Below, one piece after another: positions 13,901-29,930 of a stretch of DNA of 64,000 bases. How positions within the stretch are numbered: the first letter of the stretch is position 1; each line of letters starts with the position of its first letter. The position numbers and the translations under genes were made by a program. The stretch is taken from assembly GCA_002751075.1 (NCBI GenBank), contig NAOQ01000154.1:16512-80511 (forward strand). Direction: 5' to 3'. Below the pieces are notes generated by a model. The model was not told the origin of the DNA. It was given only the letters and a program-made list of their open reading frames with translations, and made no database searches. Source of the DNA: Ichthyophonus hoferi. Lineage: Eukaryota; Opisthokonta; Ichthyosporea; Ichthyophonida; Ichthyophonidae.

Positions 13901-16900
13901 AAAGGGCACTGCCTTTAAGGAACAGAGAAAGAAAAAGGGAGAGAGAAAGAGAAAGAGAAGAAAAAGAGCAAGAGAATAGTAAACGCGAAGAGGAGGGAGG
14001 TATGTGACGGGGGCCCGTGATAGCATTGTATGAACCAATGGTTGCCCTATTTAAAACATTTAAAATAAAATAAAATGTATAATAATTGGAAAGATTTTTA
14101 TGATTGACTGGCAGCATAGTCCTATCATATAATACCCTTAGTGTGATTGGTTAGAATAGAACACATACATTGACCGGAACATAATTGGTTGCTTCTATTG
14201 GCTCATCATCTGGTTCATTTTCTGCTTCTTCCTCAGATGTGGCCCCGTCCGCTGTGTGAAACAGAAAAGGAAGACAATGATTGGTTGCTTGTTTGCAATA
14301 CATTGGTTGTATATATATATAATCTAATAGTAACATAAACACATTTACATGCCTGCATAATATGTTATAATATGATGGGGTATGATTTCTGCAGCTGAAT
14401 ATGTTAATGCGTATTTGCATGTATAAGGTTTGTATGTCTTGCACGTATTTATTTCATATATATATATATATATATACTATCCTATATACATACATATGTT
14501 TTTATACCCAATTATATCCCTATATTCTATATGCAACACAGGCAAGAGCTATGCATGTGCAATTCTAAGGCCTACACATGATCAATTAAAAAACACCAAA
14601 ACAAGTTTACTAAGAGGGATTTAAGTGAGTTAGCCAATGAACAGAGTAATCATTAAATGAAACGAGAATAATTGGTGCCATAACATGAAGTAAATAAGGT
14701 AAAAAAGAATTAGATAAAAATGAATATCATTGCAAAGTGAAGGGAATATATATATTGTATATAAACATGTAGAGTACGCAGTAAGTACTTACAGGAGGAA
14801 TCATCTTGGGTGGTACATTCTGTGTAATATAAGCCATGTCAGTGCGATATAGTAAATATAGTAGGTATAGTAGATAGTAGGTAGAGTATATAACAGGCAG
14901 TGTCTTTTCCTACCATATCTATCACATGCTTTGCCGCCACTATGCTACTCTTTCTGAAATCCACTCCCATCAATATAATAATCTCTCGTTCCACAACCTG
15001 TTCATATAATATACAGTGTAATATGCCATATATAGTGTACGTAAGACCCCACCTCGCTATCCTTTGCATACAAACTAATCACAACTATAGAAAACCGTAG
15101 CCCTGGTACGTAAAACACGTACATCTAATATCATAAAAACATTAAAAAGGTATCCAATGAAGCAACAAAGCCAGCCAAGCCAGGCCAGGAGACGTCGTGT
15201 AATCACTGGCCAACTAAGAGCCAATAATAACTGAAAGGGAGTGAAAGGGGTCTAGAGGGGATAGGGTTGGCTGTATATCATGTATGTAGGCTAGCCTCGG
15301 ATTGGCTTATAATATTTATCTATGAACCTATATTTGGGCGTCAGACCATCTATATTATGTTGTATATATGAAGTGAGCTTACCCATATTGTCCTGCTCCA
15401 CCGATGGTCGGCTACTGGCTGCAACATCCATTGGTGACCTGTACACCATCTTAACTATGTCGCCAAACCATTGCCGACCCAACTCTATCTGCACCACAAA
15501 CACCCAATCAGAATGGATAAAAATATAAAAGGTATGCAGTATATCTATCCAATCTCGTGTCACATGGCGGCTGCTAGTGCTAACACACTGGGTCTGGTAA
15601 TACAAACATTGTGCATTGAATCAAGTGCAGATACTACATACTACACCCAAGTACTTCTAGTGGTTGGCATGGGAACCAGTAGAAACTATGTCATGTATAT
15701 CATATCTATAAAGGATCTCAAGAAGGAGAGATGAGATGGGGGAATGGGCGGACCCACATGCATTGTGTAAGTGGTAGTGGTAGTGTGTGTACAAACATAC
15801 AGACGGCCCCATGCTTTTCTACGTGTACCACATACCACTGTATTGTTTGTCAACCACTAAGGCCTACTATATTGACCGACCTCTCCCTATATCCCTATAT
15901 TACAATATTACAGTAACCGTCTCTCACACAGCACCAGTAACTACATATACTATAAATAGCTAGCCACTCACATCAATAGTACGTAGTATGACTACGTCAG
16001 CATTGATTGGTAGACTCTCTACCAAAGTCTTTGTAGCATAGATAGTTCGACCTGTTATGAAAGATAAAATGCTTAGAGTTTATAATACACGCCCTTATAT
16101 AGTACTATATAATACTATGTAACACTGTAGACCCACCTATATAAATAAAACATATCACCCAATCAGACCCATCCGTATACGTATGCCAACAAACATAACC
16201 ATTGTATACCAGCCAACACTAAGTACATAAGCAATTACACTGCAGGTATACACATGCACTGCTATTTATATATGTATAACATAACATACCCTGGGGTTGG
16301 AATATTTTGAAACAAAAGCCATCCTTCTTAGATGGTCGTTCGATAATCTGGCAGGTTTCCAAATTAATGGTTCCCATGTAGTCGTGCTGTAAGCCCAGTG
16401 GTTGTCAATCAGTCCATGTTCGTTTAGCAACGCTGTTCTTCAAATGGTTGCGTTCTCACGTCCATATCTCTTACTATTTATATCTACCTACTTCCATCAA
16501 GGTAAAGCCAGTAGCAGCACAGGGTATAGAGAATCTAAGGAGGTGATAAGGGCAATCTACCCCAATCATATAAGGCCCTGACTACTACTAGCAGCAATAG
16601 TGGGTCATTATCAGGCGAGTCTCTGGTAAGCCAGTTATTATGCACTCATCTATCACTATAGTAAGTCCACAGGCACTCAAATATGTACTTGAACATAGGA
16701 TAATGTATACATTGCTTTACAGTACAAAGGAATATATATCTTTAGTCTCAAATGAGTCCGGCCCGGCTCGGCCCGGCCCATATTTCTATATCACCCTATG
16801 CCTAACCGTATATATATGCACGTATGTTAATCTACCCCATATTGCAAACACATACATGCATATATATATATATACCTATAAACCAATAAAGATACACATG

Positions 16901-19900
16901 CCAATACCCCCTAATGATATATCCATTCTCACATCCTCACCCAATAAAAAGAAATCTTTATATCCACACTACAATACATAGGCATAACATGTAGCCTATC
17001 ATAGTGTAAAGGCGGAAAAAAGAACAAGTACATTACATACATATACAGCTATGGCCATAGGTTTACACGTAAAGCCTTAAGCCCCATCAAAACACTCAGA
17101 CAACACATACAGATCCTGACTCCTTGTTGCGATAGTAGTGAAGCATGCCAGGAACTAGGACAAAGTAACGTTCATGCCACGACTTGAAGGCATCTCGCAT
17201 CTGGCAAAGGGTTATAGAGGTGCATTACTATAACTAGAACTATAACTATCGCTACCATTATTCTCATTTCTATCACAATACCTATTACTATATTACTAAA
17301 TCGGTTACTCTTACTATTATCATGGAGCGCTGTTGTTAGCCTATTTGCACATATACAGCTTTCTCTTGATCTTCTGTATCTCTGCCTATCTATCCATCTC
17401 TATATCAGTGTATAGAGGACAGGCTTCCTCTCCTCTCCTTTCTGCCATCGAAGTTATTTTACCAAGTGCCCCGGACCTTTTCCAAAGGAATCTCAATAAG
17501 ATAAAAAATAATTCTATATATGGTCAACACATATGTGCATAGGGGTACCATGTAGCCCTCTGACGTCATACACCACCGTATATAGAGATAGCCAAAGCAA
17601 GGAGAATACAGTAGAGAATGGATAGGGACACTATTCCCTAGAGAAATGGAACGGATACACATATATGAACATATATGCAATGACGTACTGGTTGGTATGC
17701 GGCCCCTAGTATGTATTATCACCCTCCCATTACGGTAGAACAAAGACCCACCCAAACAAAAATAGACATGCATATATAAATGCCGCCATATGATTGGGTG
17801 TTATCAGCCAATTATTACCTTTAAATTCCCTCTACGCACCACATTGGCTATCACTATTTCATCGGCTTTATCCGTCAACAACTGGCCAACCAGGATAGCA
17901 GGAGCGTTAGCCAATGATCAAGCTTGATTTTAGAACTATGTTTTGTAACAAGACGGCCTATAATATAGTCCTTGGTAGATAGGCAGGGCATAGTAGCTAT
18001 ATGTACACACAAACCTTGATAGACTTGTTACCATGACCACCAAGGGATAAGACAAAGCAAATAAAAAGAAAAGGAAAGAAAGAGAAAGAGCAACGGGAAC
18101 AGAAAAACACAAGTTAAACAATAAGGACTAAACAAATATACTATGTAAGTAGGGGAGTGTGAGAGGCGTGTGGAAGCTTACAACAACCTATTGCTACCAC
18201 TCGTGAATTAACTAATTATTAATTATCTCCACATCATACAATAACATACACCACGCCGGTCCTTACTTCGCGAGACAGTTCTTTAATTTTATTCTTGTAG
18301 TCTTTCTTAGCCTCCTTAAAACTAGCCTTTGGCTCAGTGTCAAATTGGTCCACTAGGTCCGTCTAGGTAAGGTAGAAATATTAGATAAGGGGAGATGACA
18401 AGGAAGCAGGAAAGCAGGAAATACAAAGATGAGAATTACAGACCCTACAGGAGCACGCTATGCTATACCACTGGAACATGGTATATAAGGATAGAGGCGG
18501 TGCTGGCTGGTATGAATGGCCTCTCAGCCTATCTATCCATTCTTATTCCCCTTTAAAATTGTAATTCAACCTTTTCATACCCGTATATAACGTGGCCTCT
18601 CCTCTCTCTCCTCACCCTATCACTCAGGGTATAGGAGAAATAAGGTACATAGGGCATATGGAGTATATAAGGTATATAGGATACATAGGATATATAAGGT
18701 ATATAGGGTATATAAAATATACAGAGTACATAGGGAATATAACCCTTAATGACATAGGTTGTTATCACTTGTCACCATAATAGAGGATATGGGTCCGCAG
18801 GTAATTAAAATTCTAGGCATTTGTATACCTATACACTCACACACATACATCCATTATCCCTCCCTGCCTACCTCCTCAGCCAGAGGGGAAAAGGGCCCCG
18901 GGGCTTCTACATTAAGGGTGGTTGGTAGCATTATTTCTGCTGATGCCGAGCTAATAAAATTACAGGTTTCATCATCTTCCTCAAGAGAAGGGGTTTGGGG
19001 AAAATCGTCGGTGTTTTTTCGTTTGGAATCTACTTTCTCAATGGATGGCCCTGACGTTATCTTTGACTTCATAGAGGTATGAATAGGCTTACCTAGACTG
19101 TTGCACATTAAGAATTCCCGCTGAAAGCTCATTTGCTCTCGAGTTAGCAACGCCGTCTGACCGGGAGGCTGCGGAGGGAGGATTTTACTATGAGGGAAGT
19201 AGGTCAACTGAGGGAGGAAGTGGGGTAGACTAGGTGTATAGTAGGGTGGGAATATGCAACTATATGCTATAATTAATATTGGTGCAATATAGGTAGATAT
19301 GACTGCATGGCCATGTAGGTAGCTGTGTATAAGTGAAAGTTAAATAACGCCTGTGAAGAAAAAAACAAGAAAAAAATCAGGCTCTTGAACCGTATAAAAT
19401 ATATAAACTGGGCAATAAGTGCAAACCATCTCAGGGGAATAGCAACTCATAATAAATAGAAAAGAAGAAGTGCAATGGGAGTACTTTGAAAACCAGCAGG
19501 TATCCGATAAGAATATAAAAACCGAGACCTGATGTATCTATATGTATATAACCTATAAACCTAGAGCTAAGAGCAGTGAGAGGAGAGCACAAAAGTAAGA
19601 GAAGCAAGGCTTGGGTGGAAAGGGAAAAATATTTCCTGCAGTCATTCTAGACTTTTTATGCCTAGATAACAATCTTCCGGTACCACACGCATAGATTTTT
19701 AACTATAAAAAGCACAACAATGTAGAATGAACCTAGTGTTGCTACGGTAGTTTTACTACTAAGGATACAAGTAATGTAGAATCAAGTGTAGAAACAGAGA
19801 TAAAATAGGGTATTCCTTTTGCTAGTGAGTGTCAAGAGAATACAGGCAGCATTTGCATATATTACAAATATTACCAGCCAGTAACTCATTAAACATAAAA

Positions 19901-20153
19901 TATATAAAATAAATAACTTAAACGACCACTTTTAAAAGAAGGCATGTACCCATAACCATAAAATTATAACTCTCGAGTTACAAGAAATAAGACCAAACCA
20001 AGAATATTGGATGTACTATATTACCTCTGCGGGCATAGTATTGGTAGAGGTACCATTGCGTTTGGCAGGAGTGAGAAGGGGATTGCTGCTGCCCCTGACG
20101 CTGTTAGTAAACTTTTTAGGAGCAGCTATACAGCTACTGAGCGCTTCCTGCAT
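7940..20153 (-). CDS. OSBPL8: Oxysterol-binding protein-related protein, ORP5/ORP8 type
   Basis: Lipid exchanger of the ORP5/8 class; family members sit in the ER at plasma-membrane contacts and swap phosphatidylserine for PI4P. The following exons join in phase to 872 residues (human ORP8 is similar in length): 20153-20025, 19207-18872, 18362-18267, 17881-17819, 17200-17111, 16386-16290, 16051-15972, 15488-15383, 14819-14793, 14251-14169, 13796-13713, 13436-13324, 13013-12932, 12581-12486, 12153-12070, 11548-11438, 11188-11090, 10739-10620, 10326-10226, 9906-9807, 9564-9482, 9341-9270, 8875-8693, 8405-8228, 7945-7940. PH domain at about 190-320 with IIERPSKKDGFCFK. An acidic linker follows. 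The ORD has PGMDLSKITLPTF, KKPYNPLLGE (PI4P pocket) and the fingerprint EQVSHHPP at 493-500. A basic linker follows, then a membrane anchor at about 855-871. The first exon's NPLLTPAKRNG resembles the ORP8 N-terminus and sets the start. Least sure: the exon at 14819-14793, the acceptor at 19207 and the last exon. Confidence 0.93.
8891..9068. repeat. 23-bp minisatellite, about 7.7 copies
   Basis: A near-perfect tandem array whose unit contains GGGTAGGGTATATAGG followed by TAAGGAT. It lies in the ORP intron just upstream of the exon at 8875-8693. In the sense (minus) direction it is pyrimidine-rich and ends about 15 nt before that exon's acceptor. Open frames across it on the minus strand only reflect the period. 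Confidence 0.97.
10370..10392. repeat. Short GATA microsatellite
   Basis: About five to six GATA units in an ORP intron. A short array of TATAA/TATGG units follows at about 10405-10450. Confidence 0.85.
13231..13318. repeat. Polypurine (plus) / polypyrimidine (sense) tract
   Basis: A run of GA-rich sequence on the plus strand lies directly downstream, in transcript direction, of the donor of the ORP exon at 13436-13324. Similar tracts occur in other introns of this gene (about 11390-11430 and 13918-13975) and in FAM193 (about 36960-37090). Confidence 0.8.
18642..18740. repeat. Degenerate ~9-10 bp tandem repeat (GGTATATA-like)
   Basis: Repeats of GGTATATA/GGATACATA/GGGTATATA type lie in the ORP intron between the exons at 19207-18872 and 18362-18267. 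Both strands give artefactual repetitive peptides here. Confidence 0.85.
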
Positions 20154-23100
20154 TATTCAGTTGTATCGGAATGACGTATGACAATCTATTCCTCTACGTT
20201 TCTATGTCTTGTAGTTGCCTTGGGAAAACTTGTCAATAGATGTCTGTCTTACATTGGAAATGGCCTGAGAAGTGCCGAAGTGGCCAGTAAATTATAACTG
20301 AAATTTCCAGTAATTCAAAATTTAAACAAGGTAACCATAGTAACTAAAACACGCAGTTAAGACTAAATGTTTTGTTTACAACTTTCTAAGCAAGTTGTAA
20401 AGGTAGGATCATGACTATAATTAAATAAAAGTGATCTAATAATAAGAATAGAGTGGGTGGGACATTAAGATTCTTAGAAAAAAAACCCCCTCTAGCATAA
20501 AAATTGCCAGTCAGCATAAAAACATCCCCTACCCAGTAAAATAAAAAAAGAGTAGTTATTCGTTAATGGATTTCGCTAATTGATTTAGAACCCTGTGTTT
20601 TTATCTAGAACCTTGACTCTATGCTGTTTGGATATTTCTAATATATTCTACTAGAATACTGACATTCTGAAGTGTTATACGAAATAATAAAACTGTTTCA
20701 TTCTTTGCCTTACTGTAAATAGAAAGGATAATATGTTTTAAGTAAATTATCTATTTTGGCCTTTTGAAAATTCATTATGTAGTCAAACCATACCAGTTTA
20801 GATGGGAAGCTAAAAACTATCAACTATGGCTACGTTTAATACACTACTAAAATGACCATACACAAGCCACAACCTTGCCGTATGTTACATTATTTGCTAG
20901 CACATTTGATAATAATATTTATATGCACATGCATAGCATATAGCCTTACAAGGTGATGCACTACTCGTTATTATAAACATATTTATGGAAGTGGAAGATG
21001 ATTAGGTGTTTAATAGCCGTGGCGGATCGTGCAATTTAAATCACTTGCACATGCAATCAACCCTTTCGAAAACGGTTCAACAATAGATTTCCATTTACAA
21101 AAAAAGATCGGGTAAATTTAAAGGGCACCGAGGGCCCGTTTTGAGTGGGATAAGCCATTGTTAAACGCATGCAAATGGCCCGCTGAATGCATGCAACTGG
21201 CTCACTGATATCCCAGATACGCCTCTGTGTAACAGCTATGGTGTTACTAGTACTCTCTTACACTCTAAACCTATTTTATCATTCCGCACACAAACACCTT
21301 TGAGAATAATACTTATAGACACATGCCCAGTTTATAACTGTCCAATATGATGCGTTACTTGTTATTATAAATACACTTATGAAAACGGTGAATGATCTGT
21401 TTAGGCATACACTAGCGTTTTATATTTACTGCAAAAGTACATTAAAAATGCATCTAGTATTATAAAGTTGACTTGTAAATATATATATAACCTCAAAAAC
21501 CCTCGCGTTTTTTTTTATAATAAAAAACATGAATTATTTTAAAAATTGACACTTTTACACACAGTTTTTAAAGAATTATATGACCCTATCTCTACTCTAC
21601 CCATATACATTTGTCTAACTTATCTAACTTCCACAACTTTTTATGTTATTCGAGTTTTTTTTTCATGCCAATAAAATGTATTTATTAACAGTAATATTGC
21701 AAACATGAATGAAACCTTCTCATTTTCATATATAATTTTTTTATTTCAATAAAAACAATGATTCTTTAATTATTCATTAGATATGGCACTTAGAAGTGCA
21801 TCTAAATATAAATATAAATAGTTTGGAAGTTTTCATATTCCGGTATTGTTTTACTTCTCTTTTTACCCTAAGACTATGAGCGACTCTAAAAACTCGCATT
21901 CTTTTCCTGTCAGTATTGAGATCTGCTATTACAATAGATATACCAATCAATTGTATATTGTAAAATAATTAAGCAATAAAATCGCAGACTTTCATTTTCT
22001 TGAGAGCCACTACATGGTAATTAAAATCCAACGCACATTCCTTGGTCACAGGGTCTGAAATCATTATATACAGTTGGTTATTTATTATTGGATGGGATGT
22101 GTGGTGGAGTGGGGGTGGGGGTTTCACGCTGGGTATATATTTATTCAATAAAAGACGCTTCTCATGATTTTAAGCATCAACACGTGAGAATTTAGATTCA
22201 CATCCCAAAAAAAAAAAAATCCGTAAGTAGTATACCCTAATAATAAATAGTAATAATGGAACGTTTTAATATTATTAACTTATCAATGGATCTATTTAGG
22301 AGTTTGTAGAGCGTAAGTCATTTTAGAAAGCAAAATACCATGCACATATCGGGTCAGATAGGTATTTATTTATAAACGATTATATCAACATATATTTCAT
22401 TGAATACTTATTTTTCGAACTATATGCCTAATAATTATATTAATATAGTGCTTGTATTAAGATGGCTAAATCCATATATATATGGGATGTCAAATTGGCC
22501 AAGACTATAGGTCTAGCTGGCTATTTCTATATGCCTTGATTGGATTTAACCCAATCGAATTAAGCTCTTATAGCCGACAATCTTGGTCAGCTAATTATAG
22601 ATTTATTGTAACAATAATAGTATATATTTTTTATTGGGTTGATTGTTTACCCGTTATGTTTTTGAAATATGAAATAACCTATTTTATCATTATAACGAGG
22701 TTTCCTTATATTTAAAGACATCTAGAGTATCTTTTCCGCAAGAAAATTGCATTAAGTTTCGTGTATATGCTATGTACTTGCATTATAATGATAATGGTGC
22801 ATTTTAAATTAACGGAGTATTAAAATGTAGCCACAAATACATTATAACTAGTCGATAACACCACCATAATGCTGATATTAAATTTTTTGTATCCTATACA
22901 TCTCCTTATCTTCAAAACTGGTTGTACTTGATGCATTTACTGGATTTATTTAAGTGTTCACACTAAAAACTGTGATATCTATGATTATTTGCAGGACGTG
23001 TCTACACAATCTATTATCAATTAGTATTACAGTTCTCTATTAACGATTTATCCAAGTCATCCTCAGAACTATATTTAACTTCTTAGCAAGTTTGAAATAA

Positions 23101-23753
23101 CTTTATAACTAACACAATCCAAATTTAACATATTTAGTAAATCAAGGCGAAATCATAATTTTTATCATAATATTACTAGACTTATATTATAACACAAACC
23201 CTAAAGAAGAAAAAAAGCAAAAGATCCCTGGTAACTTTATACATAAACTATCTTGGTGCATCCTATTATCTCAAGAAACTTGGTACCAATAAAAACCCTA
23301 GTAATAAAAAATCTTACTGTTAAATATTTCAACATCTAGTCGCTTGATACACTACCATTATTAAGTAGCAGGAAAAGTAACAATTTATTGCAGATACGGT
23401 ATAGAAAAGAATAGCTGTCCTGTAGGTTACTCTAATTTAAAAGAATACATGAAAAACAAATAGTTTATTTTTTAAAAAAAAGGTGAAAAGGGTACATCAT
23501 GTAGCATTGCTTTACCAATTAGCAAAAATACCTAGCTAATAATATAGGTAGAAAAAAAGCAAAAGGAATACTCATTTCAAGAGACAGCAACCAACCAAAT
23601 GCAAAAAAAGCCAAAATGAGGGTGAGGTTGTACAGTGGGTAGGCCACAGAGTGTTATTTGGGACTTTTTTAGTCAAAAATGGTGATGTTGGTCAGATAAA
23701 CCAGAGAGAGAAAAAAGAAGTGAAACGGTCAGCTAAAATGAATGGTAATTGAA
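20154..23753. other. AT-rich intergenic region between ORP and RAB6
   Basis: This lies upstream of the ORP start and downstream of the RAB6 stop. I see no conserved protein block, RNA gene or mobile-element signature. The ORP promoter is expected near 20.2 kb, but no diagnostic element is recognisable. Confidence 0.45.
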
Positions 23754-26617
<2,864 letters not shown>

Positions 26618-28620
26618 TTTCTTAATAAAAAACTCTAACTTCTAAACTTCTAACTAACAATTCGCACAGAAAGAGATAACGAGAAAATAAAAAATTGTAG
26701 CCTTACATATATTATTAGTCAAAGATCCGCTTGAAGGGGTCTTACTGGCTGGCAACCAACCCATTTAGATTTTAAATTCCTGAGAAGCGTGTATGTAAAT
26801 CTTACGTATTATTTTATTTTATCTTCATTTATTTTAATTAATCTTATACTTTAATATTGAAGCATATAACTTTTAAGCATTTTTTAAATATAATTTGATG
26901 TAGGATAAACATAAATAGTATGTTAAAATTTTAAATTAAATTCTGTTGTTATTTTATAATCTGAAAATTGTCCGGGTTCCAATTTAATTTACACTTATTA
27001 TGTTATCAAATAATCTAGCTAGTCTCACGTAAACAAAATAGCTATTGGTTGTTATATGACTGATAACGAATGGTCTATTCAAACATCATTTTAAACATGT
27101 AACTGATTTTGTAAATCTATTCGGAAAAGGGGCCCGAGTGTATGTATGGCATGACTTGGAACGGCATAGGTCTGGGGTGAATAGTCTTAAATAATATTTG
27201 ATTATATGTCAATTACTGTATGTAAGAGATAACCATGATTTGGTACCATGTTAAAGCTGAAGAGGGACAAAATGGCCAAGGATAATTAAAAACGTACAAG
27301 GCCTGCAAACATAGATTGGTAATGATTTAGGAAAACATGTAACTGCATAGTCTTATCCAGAAACAATAGAATGGCGACAATATATATATATATATATAGT
27401 ACTAGTCTTAGTATATTCAAATATATTAAAAAAAATTAAAAGTAATGAAATTTGTATATATAAGGAGATAAAATTAACGATATTTTGGTTTGGTAAATTA
27501 TGAGGTAATAGCATACAGAGCGACTTTGGATAACATTAGAAATACGTATTGCCGAAGCTTGTTACTATCGATAACTTCAATTTAAGATAGTAGATAAGAT
27601 ATATTAATGATTGCATCTAAAGATATATATATATATTTGTAAATATCACTTTGAGATATTTATATTTACCGATTTTTCAACATTGCCTATTACAATAATA
27701 TTGATTAAAATATCCATTCAATATTAGTTAAGCCATATTTCTGTGCTGATATTTTTCAATCGTTAGCATATCTTTCTAATTTGATTTCTTTATTTTTTAT
27801 GCAGAAGCTGCCAAATCCCATTTTAAGATATATTTGTCTTCATTATTCATAACTAGCCCAAATTTGTTACCAATTATTTTATGGGTTGTTTAATATATAT
27901 AATTGCCCCGCTAAAACTGAAAAATAAAAATTTAATACATTAAAATTCAAGTTTACTCAAATCAGCAAGCTCGGATATTAGTTTTATGACTACTGACAAA
28001 TTACATTGCCTTAATAAAAGAAAACATAATTACTACGATCTGATTCGTGGTTAGCTCACAATCATTTTATATTCATGATAATCCTAGTGAATTTAAGCAC
28101 TTAAAATCAATAAATGACCAATTACTACTTGATCAATAACTATATAGTACCTGATTGGTTATGTATATTTGGTGTGGGGTTATTTCGTCCTTTGCAGCAA
28201 GTCCTGAACCAGTAAGAACATAGATCATTCACAAAGATTTTCCCATCAAACTTACTAGGAAGGAGCATCTTTTCCCTATAGTAATTAGTGCAAAAAGTAA
28301 GTAGGGATAGGCTTGGACATCCCATTAATTATTTAAGACTAATTATCTTAATTAATAATAAAGACTGGATAGCCCGTCAGTAGGATAGAGCTATTAATTC
28401 AATCATAGAACACTGATAAGTATGTAGAGGAATCAATCACTGTATATTACGCCAGACTATTTCAGGGATGCTAGTAAATTTAACAACTGTTGTTGTTAAA
28501 TAATAAGCATAAAATGTGTAAAGCTTAAATAAAGATACTATTTATGGCAATATAAGCTAAACCTATATTACATAACCCAAAGAATTGTCAACCGTCAACT
28601 GATAATTGAATTCACTAAGG
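26618..28620. other. AT-rich flank of RAB6, no gene seen
   Basis: Should contain the RAB6 promoter next to 26617. Several TA-dinucleotide runs occur (about 27380 and 27620). No coding block or repeat family is recognised. Confidence 0.45.
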
Positions 28621-29930
28621 TGGGAGGACCGCTTAAATACTAAGCTTCCTGTAAGATCTTGATTTACTGATTTGATTAAATGCCTTCCATTTAACTTTGT
28701 GCCAGCGTGTTTGCAATGTGTACGTAAATAAAATATAAGATGACCTTGATGGGCAAGCCTTCTAGGTATTTAAGTTTAGAGATATTTTGGCTGAGTGATG
28801 GATCAAATGTGGTGCACAGGGGCATTTTGTTCACTTATGGCTTTAAAGTTTGGGATGGGGGTTGGGGATCTCCCTAAAGGGCCTATAGACTTTCCCATGC
28901 CGGCTTCTATGCCATGAGATCGTAAGATAGAGTTACCGTTAGCAGACAAGGCTGTCTATATTTTCAATCTGGCAGGCCTTGGGTTGTTGTTAAGGTGTAT
29001 GAGATGTGCATGCCCAGATCTGGCATACTACATGGGGGGTCCTTAGTCGCTTTTCAAAGCAGCCGCATGTAGGGCATATGCGCCTTATGCGGCACGTATT
29101 TGCGTATATTAGAGATAACTCCAACATAGGCATTGTCTATCGTCCAGGTATTCTTAAGTTGAAATCATATTCATATTCGGATTTTATAGGGTCCCACGAG
29201 GAACTCGGGTCAACGTCAGAACACGTGTAATCAACGGGCCACCCATCCTGTGACCGTCCAGCATGTAGCCACTGCTTGCTGTGAGCTCAACCGAGGCAAA
29301 ATTCATCGCATTGGCGGACACAGCACTGTAATCTGGCTCGCAAACCTTCTTGATGAATTTGGCGTGGACAGCCAGTTTTCAACCCACATCCGCAGCACCA
29401 ATGAAAGTTCTATCATAATGACGGAAGCTATTACATTCGGGGGGCGAACAAAGCACATTGCTTTGAGGCAATGTTTTGCCGAAGAAAAAGTAATTAGCGT
29501 ACTATGTAAGCACCGCTTTCAATGTTGTGGGCTTTTGTACCAAGTTGCTGAACGGCGCGGCGTGGAACAATGCCATCAAACTGAGTGGACTAACTGACTC
29601 CTCACAGCGCGGTGTTGATGGTCAAGCACAATCTTAGTGTAAAAAAAATGTATGTTTATGTGTTGGGTATTTAGGTGATAATACATGCTTTAGTTGAAAC
29701 GTTATATATTTTTAATCAATGTTAGTTTTGAAGGTAGTGTCATACATGGAGTTTATCCTATAGGGAAGACTGCTTAATTACTAAGCTTCCTATAACATTT
29801 TGATTTGCGGATTTGATTAGATGCCGTGCCTTCAATCTAACTTTAGTTGCTTGCGTGTTTACTCTGTGTACGCAAATAAAGTATAAATAGACCCACTGAC
29901 ACGGGACGTCAGGCAAGGGTTTTTATTCTC
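28621..29930 (+). mobile_element. Broken Ty1/copia LTR retrotransposon fossil
   Basis: The plus strand at 29006-29600 reads as the RNase H part of a copia-type polyprotein, with blocks corresponding to the YSDSDF, LLDEFGV and RTKHIALR regions of that family. It is flanked by two diverged direct repeats in the same orientation, about 28621-28760 and 29761-29920. They share TAAGCTTCCT, TTTGATTA and an AATAAA-like core, and I read them as remnants of the two LTRs. Most of the gag-pol interior is not recognisable. The clear divergence between the end repeats suggests an old insertion. The element is broken in several places and cannot be active. Confidence 0.75.

Noticed and set aside
14839-15069. 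Minus-strand block EREIIILMGVDFRKSSIVAAK as an exon, at first taken for a VWA domain
   Set aside because: It has no phase-compatible join to the ORP exons on either side and a poor acceptor. The apparent VWA likeness dissolved once the gene was identified as an ORP.
29006-29597. Two plus-strand frames as host genes
   Set aside because: They match the RNase H part of a copia-type element and lie between its end repeats, so they are treated as a fossil.
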